Origin: a virus
DNA: 64,000 nucleotides
Reading direction: 5' to 3' (one strand)
IMG/VR virus record: IMGVR_UViG_3300045911_000155
Location: 16,561 to 80,560 of that record
A program made the position numbers and the translations under genes. The notes under the pieces were generated by a model. The model was given only the letters and a program-made list of their open reading frames with translations, was not told the DNA's origin and made no database searches. Within the stretch, counting starts at the first letter, position 1. Every line of letters starts with the position of its first letter. Shown one piece after another: positions 53,399 through 61,258 of the stretch.

Positions 53399-55729
53399 TT
53401 AGAACTTGCCGACAACTTCGGAGAAGTCAACACCCGTGCGCACCGCGATGAAGTTCAACTGAATGTAGTTGATCGACCGGGCGGGCTTGATGTAGATATC
53501 GCCAACGAAGCGGTTGCTGTCGATGACTTCCGGTGTGTTGTTCGTGCCGTCGCAGACCACGCGGAAGGCGTAGATACCACGGCGTCCCTGAACGTCGCGC
53601 AAGTACGGTTCCACCATCGCCACGAACTGTGCGCGGGTGAAGTCGTCGTTGAACTCGAACAGGGTGTACTTTGCAGCGCGTGTGATCGCCTTGCGGAGCA
53701 CAATGAACAAGCGGCGGACATTGATACGGTCGAACGCGGACGGCTTCGTCAACATCGTCTTGTCGCCGAACAACAGCGTACCCTGACCACGCTCAGTCAT
53801 GACACTGTTGATGCCGTTCTGATAAAGTTGATCGCGGTAAGCCTTCTTCGGGTTGAACGCCAAGCGAACGACGTTCTTCATGATGCCCCGGTTGTAACCG
53901 GCGGGCGACCACCAAGCGTCGCGTTCGTCGTCGGTGCGGGCGCAAAGGCCAGCCACGTCGCCGTTCAACGGGACCCAACGGTACACGTCGTTGTACACGT
54001 CATACATTTCCTTCCATCCGCTGTCGATCACGCCGTAAGACGTGGACGGCAACAGGTTGCGGAATGCAATGATGTCATCGACTTCGTGACCGAAGTTGTT
54101 GACAACTGCCACACGCGGCGGGCTGAGCAACACGATACAATCCTTGCGGAATTCGCAGATGTCAATCAGCTTCATCGCCACCGTGGAGTTCGCCGGGCCA
54201 CCAAGGACCAAGCTGATGTCCACTTCTTCGACCGACCGGAACTCTTCGTAACCCAAGATGTACTCTTGAGTCGTCACGTTCGCATTGTCGTCCACACCAC
54301 CGGCCAAGTTGTAGGTAAGCACGCCACCGGTCACAGCCGAAACCGTGCCAGTCGCAGTCGAAGTCAAACCAACCGGAACTGATCCGTTCACGAATGCCTT
54401 CTTGGTCGGCTTGATCTTCAGGGTCGGAGTGGTCCAGTTCAGCACCTTACCTTCAACCGGCAAGTAGTTCGATCCACCGTTCGTCACAGCGACAGCCGTA
54501 ACCGCGCCGGTCGAAATCGTGGCCGTAGCCGTAGCGCCGGTACCGGGTCCCGTGATAACAATGTTCGGCGCGCCCGTGTAACCAGAACCGCCCGACGTGA
54601 CCGCAATCGACAAGATCGCGCCCGTGTCAGCGTCCAGCACCGGCGAAACCGTTGCACCCGAACCAGCCGGGGTGATCGTCACCGTAGCGTTCGTGTAACC
54701 GGAACCGCCCGAAGTGACCGCAATCGCAGTGACGCCGCCACCAGAAACCGTAGCCGTCGCCGTAGCGCCGGTACCGTCACCAGTGATCGTAACAATCGGA
54801 GCGCCGCTGTAGAGCGTACCCGGAGCGGTCACCGTGATCGTGTCAACCGCGCCCGCGTTCAAGTTGGCAGTGGCCGTTGCACCGGAACCCGGCGAAACCA
54901 CCGTCACATTGATGGCGTAGCGAACAGTCTCCCCGACTTGGAACGTGCCAGACGGAGTGTTCAGCGTCAACACTGTGTCCAAAGTCGTGAATGCGTTGCT
55001 CAGAGGACCGCCCCAATTCGAGGAAGTCGGGTGATCCATCCACCAGATCCAGCGGCTCTTGCGGTTGATGACTTCAGCGTAGTACTGCGAAGAACCGTCT
55101 TCAGTCTTAGCCAGCGCCGCCTTGCTCAAGAACGGATACCGTTCAAGAACCGTACCAGCCACGCCAGTCAGCTTGCCGTCCTTGTCCACGACAACAACGT
55201 GAACTTCATCGTTCGTGCCGCCGTTGTCAGCGACCGACTTGGAAGTGCCGGGGATGCCGTCAAAATTGTCTTTGTATGCCCATGTATCGAAGCTGTTTAC
55301 GTCAGCGACCGACACACGAATGCTGTTGCCAAGCGTACCGGGGTAGCGCGCGGCCCACATACCAACCGCGCCCTGACCAGAAGCATACTGCCCAAGGTAG
55401 TGATCGCGATTCTTGATGAGGATACCGGCTCCATCCGCCGTCGAATTCTTGTGGGGAGTCAATCCCGTCGTCGAAATTGCACGGACGACATACAGAGAAT
55501 TCGTGTATGCAAGGAAGCTAGATGCTGTAAACCACGTTTCAGCGCACAGATTGTCGGGGGTGCCAAAGTAATCACGCAACGTCAGTTCACTGTCAACCAA
55601 CGTGCGCTCTTGAACCGGACCCCACCGAAACGGACCCGCAATCGCGCCGGTCGATGTGGATACCGCCGGGATGATTGTCGTCAGGTCGATTTCTGTAGCG
55701 TTAATACCGGGTGAGAGGAATTGTGCCAT
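53399..55729 (-). CDS. 18: tail sheath gp18 with inserted repeat domain
   Basis: 776 aa. The start FLSPGINATEIDLTTIIPAV, GAIAGPFRWGPVQERTLVDS, and the C-terminal YGVIDSGWKEMYDVYNDVYR, RLFIVLRKAITRAAKYTLFE and ARSINYIQLNFIAVRTGVDF are sheath hallmarks. Between them (about residues 275-425) lies a Gly/Thr/Ala-rich insert made of three beta repeats, replacing or extending the exposed sheath domain. The sheath contracts to drive the tube through the envelope. Confidence 0.95.
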   Translation of the reverse strand: MAQFLSPGINATEIDLTTIIPAVSTSTGAIAGPFRWGPVQERTLVDSELTLRDYFGTPDNLCAETWFTASSFLAYTNSLYVVRAISTTGLTPHKNSTADGAGILIKNRDHYLGQYASGQGAVGMWAARYPGTLGNSIRVSVADVNSFDTWAYKDNFDGIPGTSKSVADNGGTNDEVHVVVVDKDGKLTGVAGTVLERYPFLSKAALAKTEDGSSQYYAEVINRKSRWIWWMDHPTSSNWGGPLSNAFTTLDTVLTLNTPSGTFQVGETVRYAINVTVVSPGSGATATANLNAGAVDTITVTAPGTLYSGAPIVTITGDGTGATATATVSGGGVTAIAVTSGGSGYTNATVTITPAGSGATVSPVLDADTGAILSIAVTSGGSGYTGAPNIVITGPGTGATATATISTGAVTAVAVTNGGSNYLPVEGKVLNWTTPTLKIKPTKKAFVNGSVPVGLTSTATGTVSAVTGGVLTYNLAGGVDDNANVTTQEYILGYEEFRSVEEVDISLVLGGPANSTVAMKLIDICEFRKDCIVLLSPPRVAVVNNFGHEVDDIIAFRNLLPSTSYGVIDSGWKEMYDVYNDVYRWVPLNGDVAGLCARTDDERDAWWSPAGYNRGIMKNVVRLAFNPKKAYRDQLYQNGINSVMTERGQGTLLFGDKTMLTKPSAFDRINVRRLFIVLRKAITRAAKYTLFEFNDDFTRAQFVAMVEPYLRDVQGRRGIYAFRVVCDGTNNTPEVIDSNRFVGDIYIKPARSINYIQLNFIAVRTGVDFSEVVGKF
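54464..54912 (-). repeat. three-unit beta repeat inside the sheath protein
   Basis: Coding repeat with units of the type SGAPIVTITGDGTGATATAT, VSGGGVTAIAVTSGGSGYTN and the same again with TGAPNIVITGPGTGATATAT. Such GGSGYT-APxVxITG units form beta-solenoids or Ig-like surface modules in phage tail proteins. Confidence 0.7.
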
Positions 55730-55772
55730 TGCCTTTTTCTCCTAGAACTTGAAGAGACTTGTTCGTCAATTG

Positions 55773-55780
55773 ATATTTAG
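55773..55780 (-). promoter_or_regulatory. late promoter, CTAAATAT type
   Basis: AAACCTAAATATCA about 44 bases before ATG 55729 of gene 18, followed by TAGGAG as ribosome site. Confidence 0.65.
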
Positions 55781-55806
55781 GTTTCCCGCCGCTTTTGCCG
55801 GTCTAC

Positions 55807-58353
55807 TTAGACGACAAACCGTTCCACGGGCGGCGGTTGGGGCCGTCCGTCGTCGTAAAACCCAAACGGCATCACATCCTCTTCGATCAACTGATCTTGT
55901 TCGGCTCGAAGGGCGGCTTGAATATCCTGATCCATCAGGTCCTTGAAGTACCGCTGATTGATGAGCCATGCGAACGAAACCAAACACATGACCAAATCGT
56001 CATGCGATCCCGGTTCCGCCTGATAGGAACTCTTGACCGACACGAACCGGCGCAATTCATCAATCGTGTCTTTGTCACAGATCAACAACTTGTCAGATTC
56101 GATCAACGCTTTCAGGTTCGAGCACCCGACCGCCTTGACCTTCCGGTCCATTTCGACGCCCAACTTGACGGACGTACCGAATCCGCCACCGATGATCTGA
56201 CCCAAACCGGCCCGGCGGGTGGTCATCAGGATGTTTTCATACTCCAGATCGTCGCGGAGTGCCCGCGCCACGTCGCCGCCATTGTTGTTCGATTCGATCA
56301 ACACGAAGGCTTCGTTATAGGCATTCGCCAGCAACAGGATCATGTCCGGCACCCGAAGGGGTGACATCATGTTCGTCCGCCACTTGGCGACCATCTTGTA
56401 TGGATAAGCTGTCACGTCCACGACGACCGCCGCATGGTAGTCCCCGCCATCGCCTTTCGACACGTCCACACAGATGATGTACGTGTGGTCCTTCTCCGGT
56501 CCATAGAAGACATCCACACCTTCCCGGCTCGAAATCGGACTCATATCCGTCAACGTCGCCAATTTCCAATCAGCGATCAGCGTGTTTGTGGAACCGAGAA
56601 ATTCGCATTCATATTCTTGCTGGAATTTCTTCTCTCCATCCGCGCCCATGTTCGCGATGGTCTTTTCCCGCCAAGCGTCATCGTGTCCCGGCCAGTCTGA
56701 CCAGTGGACCCCGAACGGAACATATTGGTTCTGCCCCGTCGCGGCTTTCTGCCAGATCGAATGAAACAGGTTCATCCCTTTCGGCGTGCTGACGATGAAA
56801 ATCTTGGTGTTCTCACCGGACGAAATTGTCGGATACACTGAAGTGAAGAACTCATCGGCGATGTTGTTTGGCAAGAAAGCGAACTCATCCAACAACAACA
56901 TGTTGATCGACAGACCACGGATAGCACTGGACGACGTGGCAGATGCGATCACCTTGCTGTTGTTCTCCAGAAGGATCGAACTCTTGTTCCATTCGACGAC
57001 CCCTTGCTGAAGCCACTTGGGAAGATGTTCATAGGCCAGCTTTAACCGGCTCAAAAGTTCGCGGGCAGTCGTTTGCTTGTTTGCCAAGATCGCGACCGAC
57101 AGTTCCGGTGTGAAGAGGATTTGGTGAAGAAGAAAAGCGATCAGTGTGGTAGATTTACCGCACTGACGCGGGCAATTGTGTGTGACGATGCCAGTGTTAC
57201 CACACAAGAACAAATGGTCTTTCGTATCGATCATGAGACATCGGACCATTAGCGGATCAATACGCTCTACCGATTTGATGTAGTGGTATGGGTAAGAAAC
57301 CGAAAAATCCTGTTTTGCTTGCTTGCGCGCAAGTCTAAAAACGGGCAACGATGTTTTGAAATTGATCTTCCAGCTATTCGTTTCAGGACAATCGTTCACA
57401 AAAGATTGAATCCCCAAACTAGTCAGTAGCAAGCGAACTTGCTCAACGATATGCTTCTTCGATTGAGAGAATGAACAATTACTCGACGATACCGTTCCGT
57501 CCGAATCCATCAATCCTTGCAATAGAGCTAACCGCTGTTCGACTGAACCGAACAAGTATTCGTGAGGAATGTGTTTGTTTTCTAGCACGCCTAGCGCCCG
57601 CAGAGACGTGCGAATACCTTGAACAGTAACGCGGGTCGTATTTGAGTTGGTCGAATGTGGTGCGACTGTATATTCCATCCCATGTAGGTTTTGGATGAAT
57701 GCCGACAAATCATCTTGATGAACCGTGAAGCGACCACCACCAGAATCCCCATCCCCAAGCCAATAACCGAAGAGATACGGGTCCAAGACTTGACTTTGCT
57801 TCGGCAGATTCCAAGGCTTACTTAATGGAATCCGTAGTGTTTTGCCGCCAGAAACAACATGATCGTAGATTTCGGTTGTGGTACATTCTCTTGCTTCAGG
57901 CCATGTATTTTGTTCAACGGCCCATAGATGATCGCCGTCAGCATCGATAAATTCACCGTTGTCGAAATGGATACGATAGGCGGTTTCAGACAGACGTGGC
58001 TCCGTCACTTCACTAACCAGCGCAAGGTTTCCATCGGGCGTTAGCACGTAATCACCGGGCACGATATCGCCCATCGTTTTCATCCCATTCGCGGTCGGAA
58101 CAGGAGTATTGGTAGACAACGGCTTGGCAACCACGAATCGATTCTTGACCAGTGTTTCGATCAGGCGTTGCTGATACGGGAAAGGTTCAAATGGCACCAA
58201 ACCCTTGTCAAGATTGATGATCTTCACGTAGTTGGCGATGAAGTAGATCGGGTCCTTCGCACACCGAACGTACTCCTGAATCTGCTGTGGTGTGTACTCG
58301 ACCTCTACTCCGCGCGCCTTCAAATTTGCGTTTGCGTTGTATGTAATTGACAC
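55807..58353 (-). CDS. 17: terminase large subunit gp17, interrupted by an intein
   Basis: 849 aa from GTG 58353, directly after the late motif CTAAATAACGGC; longer frames lack support. The N-terminus NLKARGVEVEYTPQQIQEYV and FIANYVKIINLDKGLVPFEP matches T4-like gp17. Walker A is rebuilt after splicing as VVAK/CPRQCGKSTT; Walker B is INMLLLDEFAFL; the nuclease domain has IICVDVSKGDGGDYHAAVVV (catalytic Asp) and FVLIESNNNGGD. It packages DNA with ATP and cuts concatemers. The 316-residue intein must be removed for activity. Confidence 0.93.
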   Translation of the reverse strand: MSITYNANANLKARGVEVEYTPQQIQEYVRCAKDPIYFIANYVKIINLDKGLVPFEPFPYQQRLIETLVKNRFVVAKPLSTNTPVPTANGMKTMGDIVPGDYVLTPDGNLALVSEVTEPRLSETAYRIHFDNGEFIDADGDHLWAVEQNTWPEARECTTTEIYDHVVSGGKTLRIPLSKPWNLPKQSQVLDPYLFGYWLGDGDSGGGRFTVHQDDLSAFIQNLHGMEYTVAPHSTNSNTTRVTVQGIRTSLRALGVLENKHIPHEYLFGSVEQRLALLQGLMDSDGTVSSSNCSFSQSKKHIVEQVRLLLTSLGIQSFVNDCPETNSWKINFKTSLPVFRLARKQAKQDFSVSYPYHYIKSVERIDPLMVRCLMIDTKDHLFLCGNTGIVTHNCPRQCGKSTTLIAFLLHQILFTPELSVAILANKQTTARELLSRLKLAYEHLPKWLQQGVVEWNKSSILLENNSKVIASATSSSAIRGLSINMLLLDEFAFLPNNIADEFFTSVYPTISSGENTKIFIVSTPKGMNLFHSIWQKAATGQNQYVPFGVHWSDWPGHDDAWREKTIANMGADGEKKFQQEYECEFLGSTNTLIADWKLATLTDMSPISSREGVDVFYGPEKDHTYIICVDVSKGDGGDYHAAVVVDVTAYPYKMVAKWRTNMMSPLRVPDMILLLANAYNEAFVLIESNNNGGDVARALRDDLEYENILMTTRRAGLGQIIGGGFGTSVKLGVEMDRKVKAVGCSNLKALIESDKLLICDKDTIDELRRFVSVKSSYQAEPGSHDDLVMCLVSFAWLINQRYFKDLMDQDIQAALRAEQDQLIEEDVMPFGFYDDGRPQPPPVERFVV
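57175..58122 (-). mobile_element. class 3-like intein with LAGLIDADG endonuclease in gp17
   Basis: 316 residues inserted exactly in Walker A. It begins PLSTNTPVPTANGMKTMGDI, with no Cys/Ser at position 1, and ends GIVTHN before Cys+1. Block B has GDHLWAVEQ (Trp), block F VRCLMIDTKDHLF (Cys) and the end a Thr, so the W-C-T set of class 3 inteins is present. Two LAGLIDADG-type motifs (LFGYWLGDGD, LLQGLMDSDG) mark a homing endonuclease domain. Confidence 0.85.
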
Positions 58354-58357
58354 GCCG

Positions 58358-58365
58358 TTATTTAG
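58358..58365 (-). promoter_or_regulatory. late promoter, CTAAATAA type
   Basis: ACGCTAAATAACGGC ends 4 bases before GTG 58353 of gene 17, which decides the start choice. Confidence 0.65.
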
Positions 58366-58466
58366 CGTTTGTAAGGTGTTCCAGATCCCCACACCACCGG
58401 CGAAGTATGCTAAATTAGATAGACAGACCAGACCTACCATCAGGAAAAGGAGACACGAACGCAACG

Positions 58467-58644
58467 ATGAAACGTTAATGGATGGCCGGAAGAAGCCACG
58501 GAAGCACGACGGCTGAAATGGCATAAGAACGGCTTGACAAAACACGGCAGAGTCGCCAAGTTGGTTGCCTTAACCACACGGGTCAATTCCCTAGACCACA
58601 TCCCACACAAAGGCACCCGGCAAAAAGGCTCAAAAACTTTTTGA
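58467..58644 (+). pseudogene. small GcrA/HTH-like protein, frameshifted (tentative)
   Basis: AAAGGAG precedes ATG 58467, but the frame stops after MKR. Dropping one base gives VNGWPEEATEARRLKWHKNG, LTKHGRVAKLVALTTRVNSL and a basic tail to TGA 58644. W-P-E-E..L..WHKNGLT..RVAKLV..TTR..V resembles the short helix-turn-helix of GcrA-like regulators. Without the shift nothing convincing lies between 58354 and 58660. Confidence 0.35.
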
Positions 58645-58660
58645 ACGGAGGTTCTGAACC

Positions 58661-59149
58661 ATGAAGCTATTTCGGCTTCTGTTGGCTATTTGTGTTTTCA
58701 GTTGGTTCTTGAATGCACAAAATGCAGACGCGCGCATCGTGCGTCTGGAAGAGTACTTGCGCGCATACCATAGCCCGGTGGCACATCTTGCGCCGGTTTT
58801 CATTGACATCGCAGATCAGAAAGGATTGGACTGGCGGCTTCTTCCGGCGTTGGCGATTGTAGAGTCCAGCGCGGGCAAATCCATGCGCCATAACAATCTG
58901 TTCGGATGGGCATCCAGGAACAAAAAGTTCACCAGCGCGGAGCAATCTATCCAAATCGTCGGAGATGCTTTAGGGACCGCCCGGTGGTACAAGTCAAAAA
59001 CATTCGTCGCGGCGATGCGGACATATAATCCGGCCAACCGATCCTACCCGGAGAAAGTGCGGCACGCCATGTTGCAAATCGACAACGCTCCGGTCGGAAC
59101 AATGCTCGTTCAACCCAATCAAGTCGCTGACGCAAAGATGCCTGAATAA
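58661..59149 (+). CDS. exported murein hydrolase (glucosaminidase/transglycosylase-like)
   Basis: 162 aa with GGAGG upstream of ATG 58661. A signal peptide (KLFRLLLAICVFSWFLNA, cleavage before QN) or signal-anchor is followed by LDWRLLPALAIVESSAGKSM and NNLFGWASRNKKFTSAEQSI, the pattern of lysozyme-like glucosaminidases, with a candidate catalytic Glu in IVESSAG. A secreted endolysin that acts without a holin in the Sec-dependent way is possible. No spanin or holin is recognised nearby. Confidence 0.7.
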   Translation: MKLFRLLLAICVFSWFLNAQNADARIVRLEEYLRAYHSPVAHLAPVFIDIADQKGLDWRLLPALAIVESSAGKSMRHNNLFGWASRNKKFTSAEQSIQIVGDALGTARWYKSKTFVAAMRTYNPANRSYPEKVRHAMLQIDNAPVGTMLVQPNQVADAKMPE

Positions 59150-59191
59150 AATCTTTCGCATTTCACGGAACCTAGGGTATGATTGTGACAT

Positions 59192-60232
59192 ATGAAGGCT
59201 GGTTCCGCCACCGCACCCTACACAGATGCCGTTTCTGCAATTCGACACATCGAAAATGCAACGACGGCATCTTTTCTCTTTGGTGCTGACCCTGAAAAAA
59301 CATACCGGATATTGGCACAATTGGTCCACCCGGACAAATTGGCGACGCAACCCGCCGCGATGCAAAAACGGGGAAATGATGCATTCGCCAAACTCAGTCA
59401 AATGTACGCGGCACTCAACGGCAAGACCGCACCAGTCGCGCCCGTTGTCTTCGGAAAGTGGATCGTCGAAAATCCCATCACCAGCGGAGACATCGCAGAC
59501 CTTTACCAGATCACGGCCAGCACCCACAAACGCGCCGTCCTGAAGATCGCCCGATCCCACGGCGACAACGATCTGATGGACCGGGAAATCGCCGCTCTCA
59601 AGACACTGCAAAGTGACACCCGCTCCGACAAATTCAAGCACTACATTCCCCAAGCCATCGACAGCTTCAAAGCATCCAATCGCCGCGCGGTCGTTCTCAG
59701 TATGGCTGAAGCGGAACTCCGGGAAGGCGGATTCGAACCGATGGTGTCGCTCGAACAGATCACATCGATCAAAGGGAAGCTGGACATGCGGCATGTTGTC
59801 TGGATGACAAACCGGCTCCTGTCGGCTTTAGGATTCGTCCACAACAACGGAATCGTTCATGGTGCCATTGTGCCGCCACACCTGATGTACGGGCCGCTCT
59901 CACACACTTTAATGCTGGTAGATTGGTGCTATTCTATTGATGTGACGGCACCGACACACATTCCAGCTATCGTAAAGAACTACAAAGCGTGGTACCCACG
60001 GGAAGTATTGCGAAAAGAAAAACCGACTCCCGCGACCGACATTTTCATGTGGGCCATGATGGTACGGAACACGGCGGAAACCATTCCAACCCGGTTCAAA
60101 GGGTTGCTTGATTGGTGTTTGGCCGATTCTGCAAAAACACGTCCACAAAACGCTTGGGACGTACAAGATAAATGGGGTAAATTGGCACAAGAAGAATTCA
60201 GAAAGCCACGTTACCTCAAACTCACTCTCTAA
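59192..60232 (+). CDS. J-domain / protein-kinase-like fusion
   Basis: 346 aa. The N-terminus has a J domain with the HPD triad (ILAQLVHPDKL, H46-P47-D48) followed by a helix AFAKLSQMYAALNG, and lacks zinc or C-terminal DnaJ parts. Residues 90-330 follow a protein-kinase fold: Lys118 (AVLKIA), Glu132 in helix C, VHGAIVPPHLMY in place of HRDLKxxN, VDWCYS in place of DFG, and ATDIFMWAMMV like helix F. The catalytic HRD aspartate is absent, so it is a pseudokinase or an atypical kinase. TATGAT directly upstream makes it nearly leaderless. First gene of an operon with VWA and PurA-like proteins. Confidence 0.75.
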   Translation: MKAGSATAPYTDAVSAIRHIENATTASFLFGADPEKTYRILAQLVHPDKLATQPAAMQKRGNDAFAKLSQMYAALNGKTAPVAPVVFGKWIVENPITSGDIADLYQITASTHKRAVLKIARSHGDNDLMDREIAALKTLQSDTRSDKFKHYIPQAIDSFKASNRRAVVLSMAEAELREGGFEPMVSLEQITSIKGKLDMRHVVWMTNRLLSALGFVHNNGIVHGAIVPPHLMYGPLSHTLMLVDWCYSIDVTAPTHIPAIVKNYKAWYPREVLRKEKPTPATDIFMWAMMVRNTAETIPTRFKGLLDWCLADSAKTRPQNAWDVQDKWGKLAQEEFRKPRYLKLTL

Positions 60233-60253
60233 CCAACAAGGAAAATCAAACAT

Positions 60254-61258
60254 ATGGGCGGAACATCATTCTCCCGCGACGATTACGATGCACGCGAAGA
60301 CTACCGTAGCAGCACCGGCACAACGGCATTCACTTACGATGCCGATGTGCGGGCCGGAAAAGCCATCGGCGTACACGATCAAATGAACCCCTTCGGGGTG
60401 AAGTATCGCGAATCCCGCGACTCCCCGGAACACCCGATCACCATCCCTATTGGCGTGTCGATGGATCTGACCGGCTCCATGTCCACGGTGCCGAAGATTT
60501 TCCAGAAGGCCCTTGCGAAGTTGATGGGTCACTTTCTCGAAGACAAGGCCAGCGGCAAGCGCTACCTTGGCGAAGGATACCCGGCCATCTGTATCGCGGG
60601 GCACGACGACTACGCGGCGATGGGCGGCGTGCAAGGCACCGTTCAGGTGGGTCAGTTTGAATCCGGCCTTGAAATCGACGACGATCTTGGGCGGCTGTGG
60701 TTCACTGGCAATGGCGGCGGCGGCGAACCCCGTGAAAGCTACGAACTGATGCTATACTTCTTCGCCCGGCACACGGCAACTGACCATTGGGAGAAGCGCG
60801 GTCGCAAAGGCTTCCTGTTCCTCTTCGGGGATGAAAAGGCTTACGCCCCGGTGAAAGCCGAACAAGTCCGGGCGCTCTTCGGCGACCAAATCGACAAGGA
60901 CATTCCGATTAAAGACATTGTGCGGGAATGCTCCGAACGCTGGCACATTTTCTATGTACAGCCAAACATGACTTCCCACTGGCAGGAAGAACGCATCCTC
61001 AATTTCTGGCGCGAAACCATCAACCCGGAACACGTTCTCTTGCTGGACGACCCGAACAAGATTTGCGAACTCATCGTCTCTACGGTCGCGCTGTTCGAAG
61101 AGAACGCGGATCTGGCTGACCTGACCGCCGATGGTATCGCCACCGGGCTGGACAAGGCTCTTGTGCCGCTCTCCCGCAAGGTTGGCGACATCAGTAAGTA
61201 CGATGCGTCCGGTCTTCCGGCGACAACTTCGACCAGCGGTGGTACCGAACGCCTGTGA
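60254..61258 (+). CDS. von Willebrand factor A (VWA) domain protein
   Basis: 334 aa, AAGGA before ATG 60254. PITIPIGVSMDLTGSMSTVP supplies the MIDAS metal site (D71-x-T-x-S75), GHDDYAAMGG and GNGGGGEPRESYELMLYFFA the later loops, and GRKGFLFLFGDEKAY a core strand. The N-terminus is polar and low-complexity, and the C-terminus helical. VWA proteins bind partners through Mg2+. Adjacent kinase-like and GTPase-like genes suggest a complex, as in bacterial TerY-type VWA/kinase clusters. Its TGA overlaps the next GTG. Confidence 0.8.
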   Translation: MGGTSFSRDDYDAREDYRSSTGTTAFTYDADVRAGKAIGVHDQMNPFGVKYRESRDSPEHPITIPIGVSMDLTGSMSTVPKIFQKALAKLMGHFLEDKASGKRYLGEGYPAICIAGHDDYAAMGGVQGTVQVGQFESGLEIDDDLGRLWFTGNGGGGEPRESYELMLYFFARHTATDHWEKRGRKGFLFLFGDEKAYAPVKAEQVRALFGDQIDKDIPIKDIVRECSERWHIFYVQPNMTSHWQEERILNFWRETINPEHVLLLDDPNKICELIVSTVALFEENADLADLTADGIATGLDKALVPLSRKVGDISKYDASGLPATTSTSGGTERL

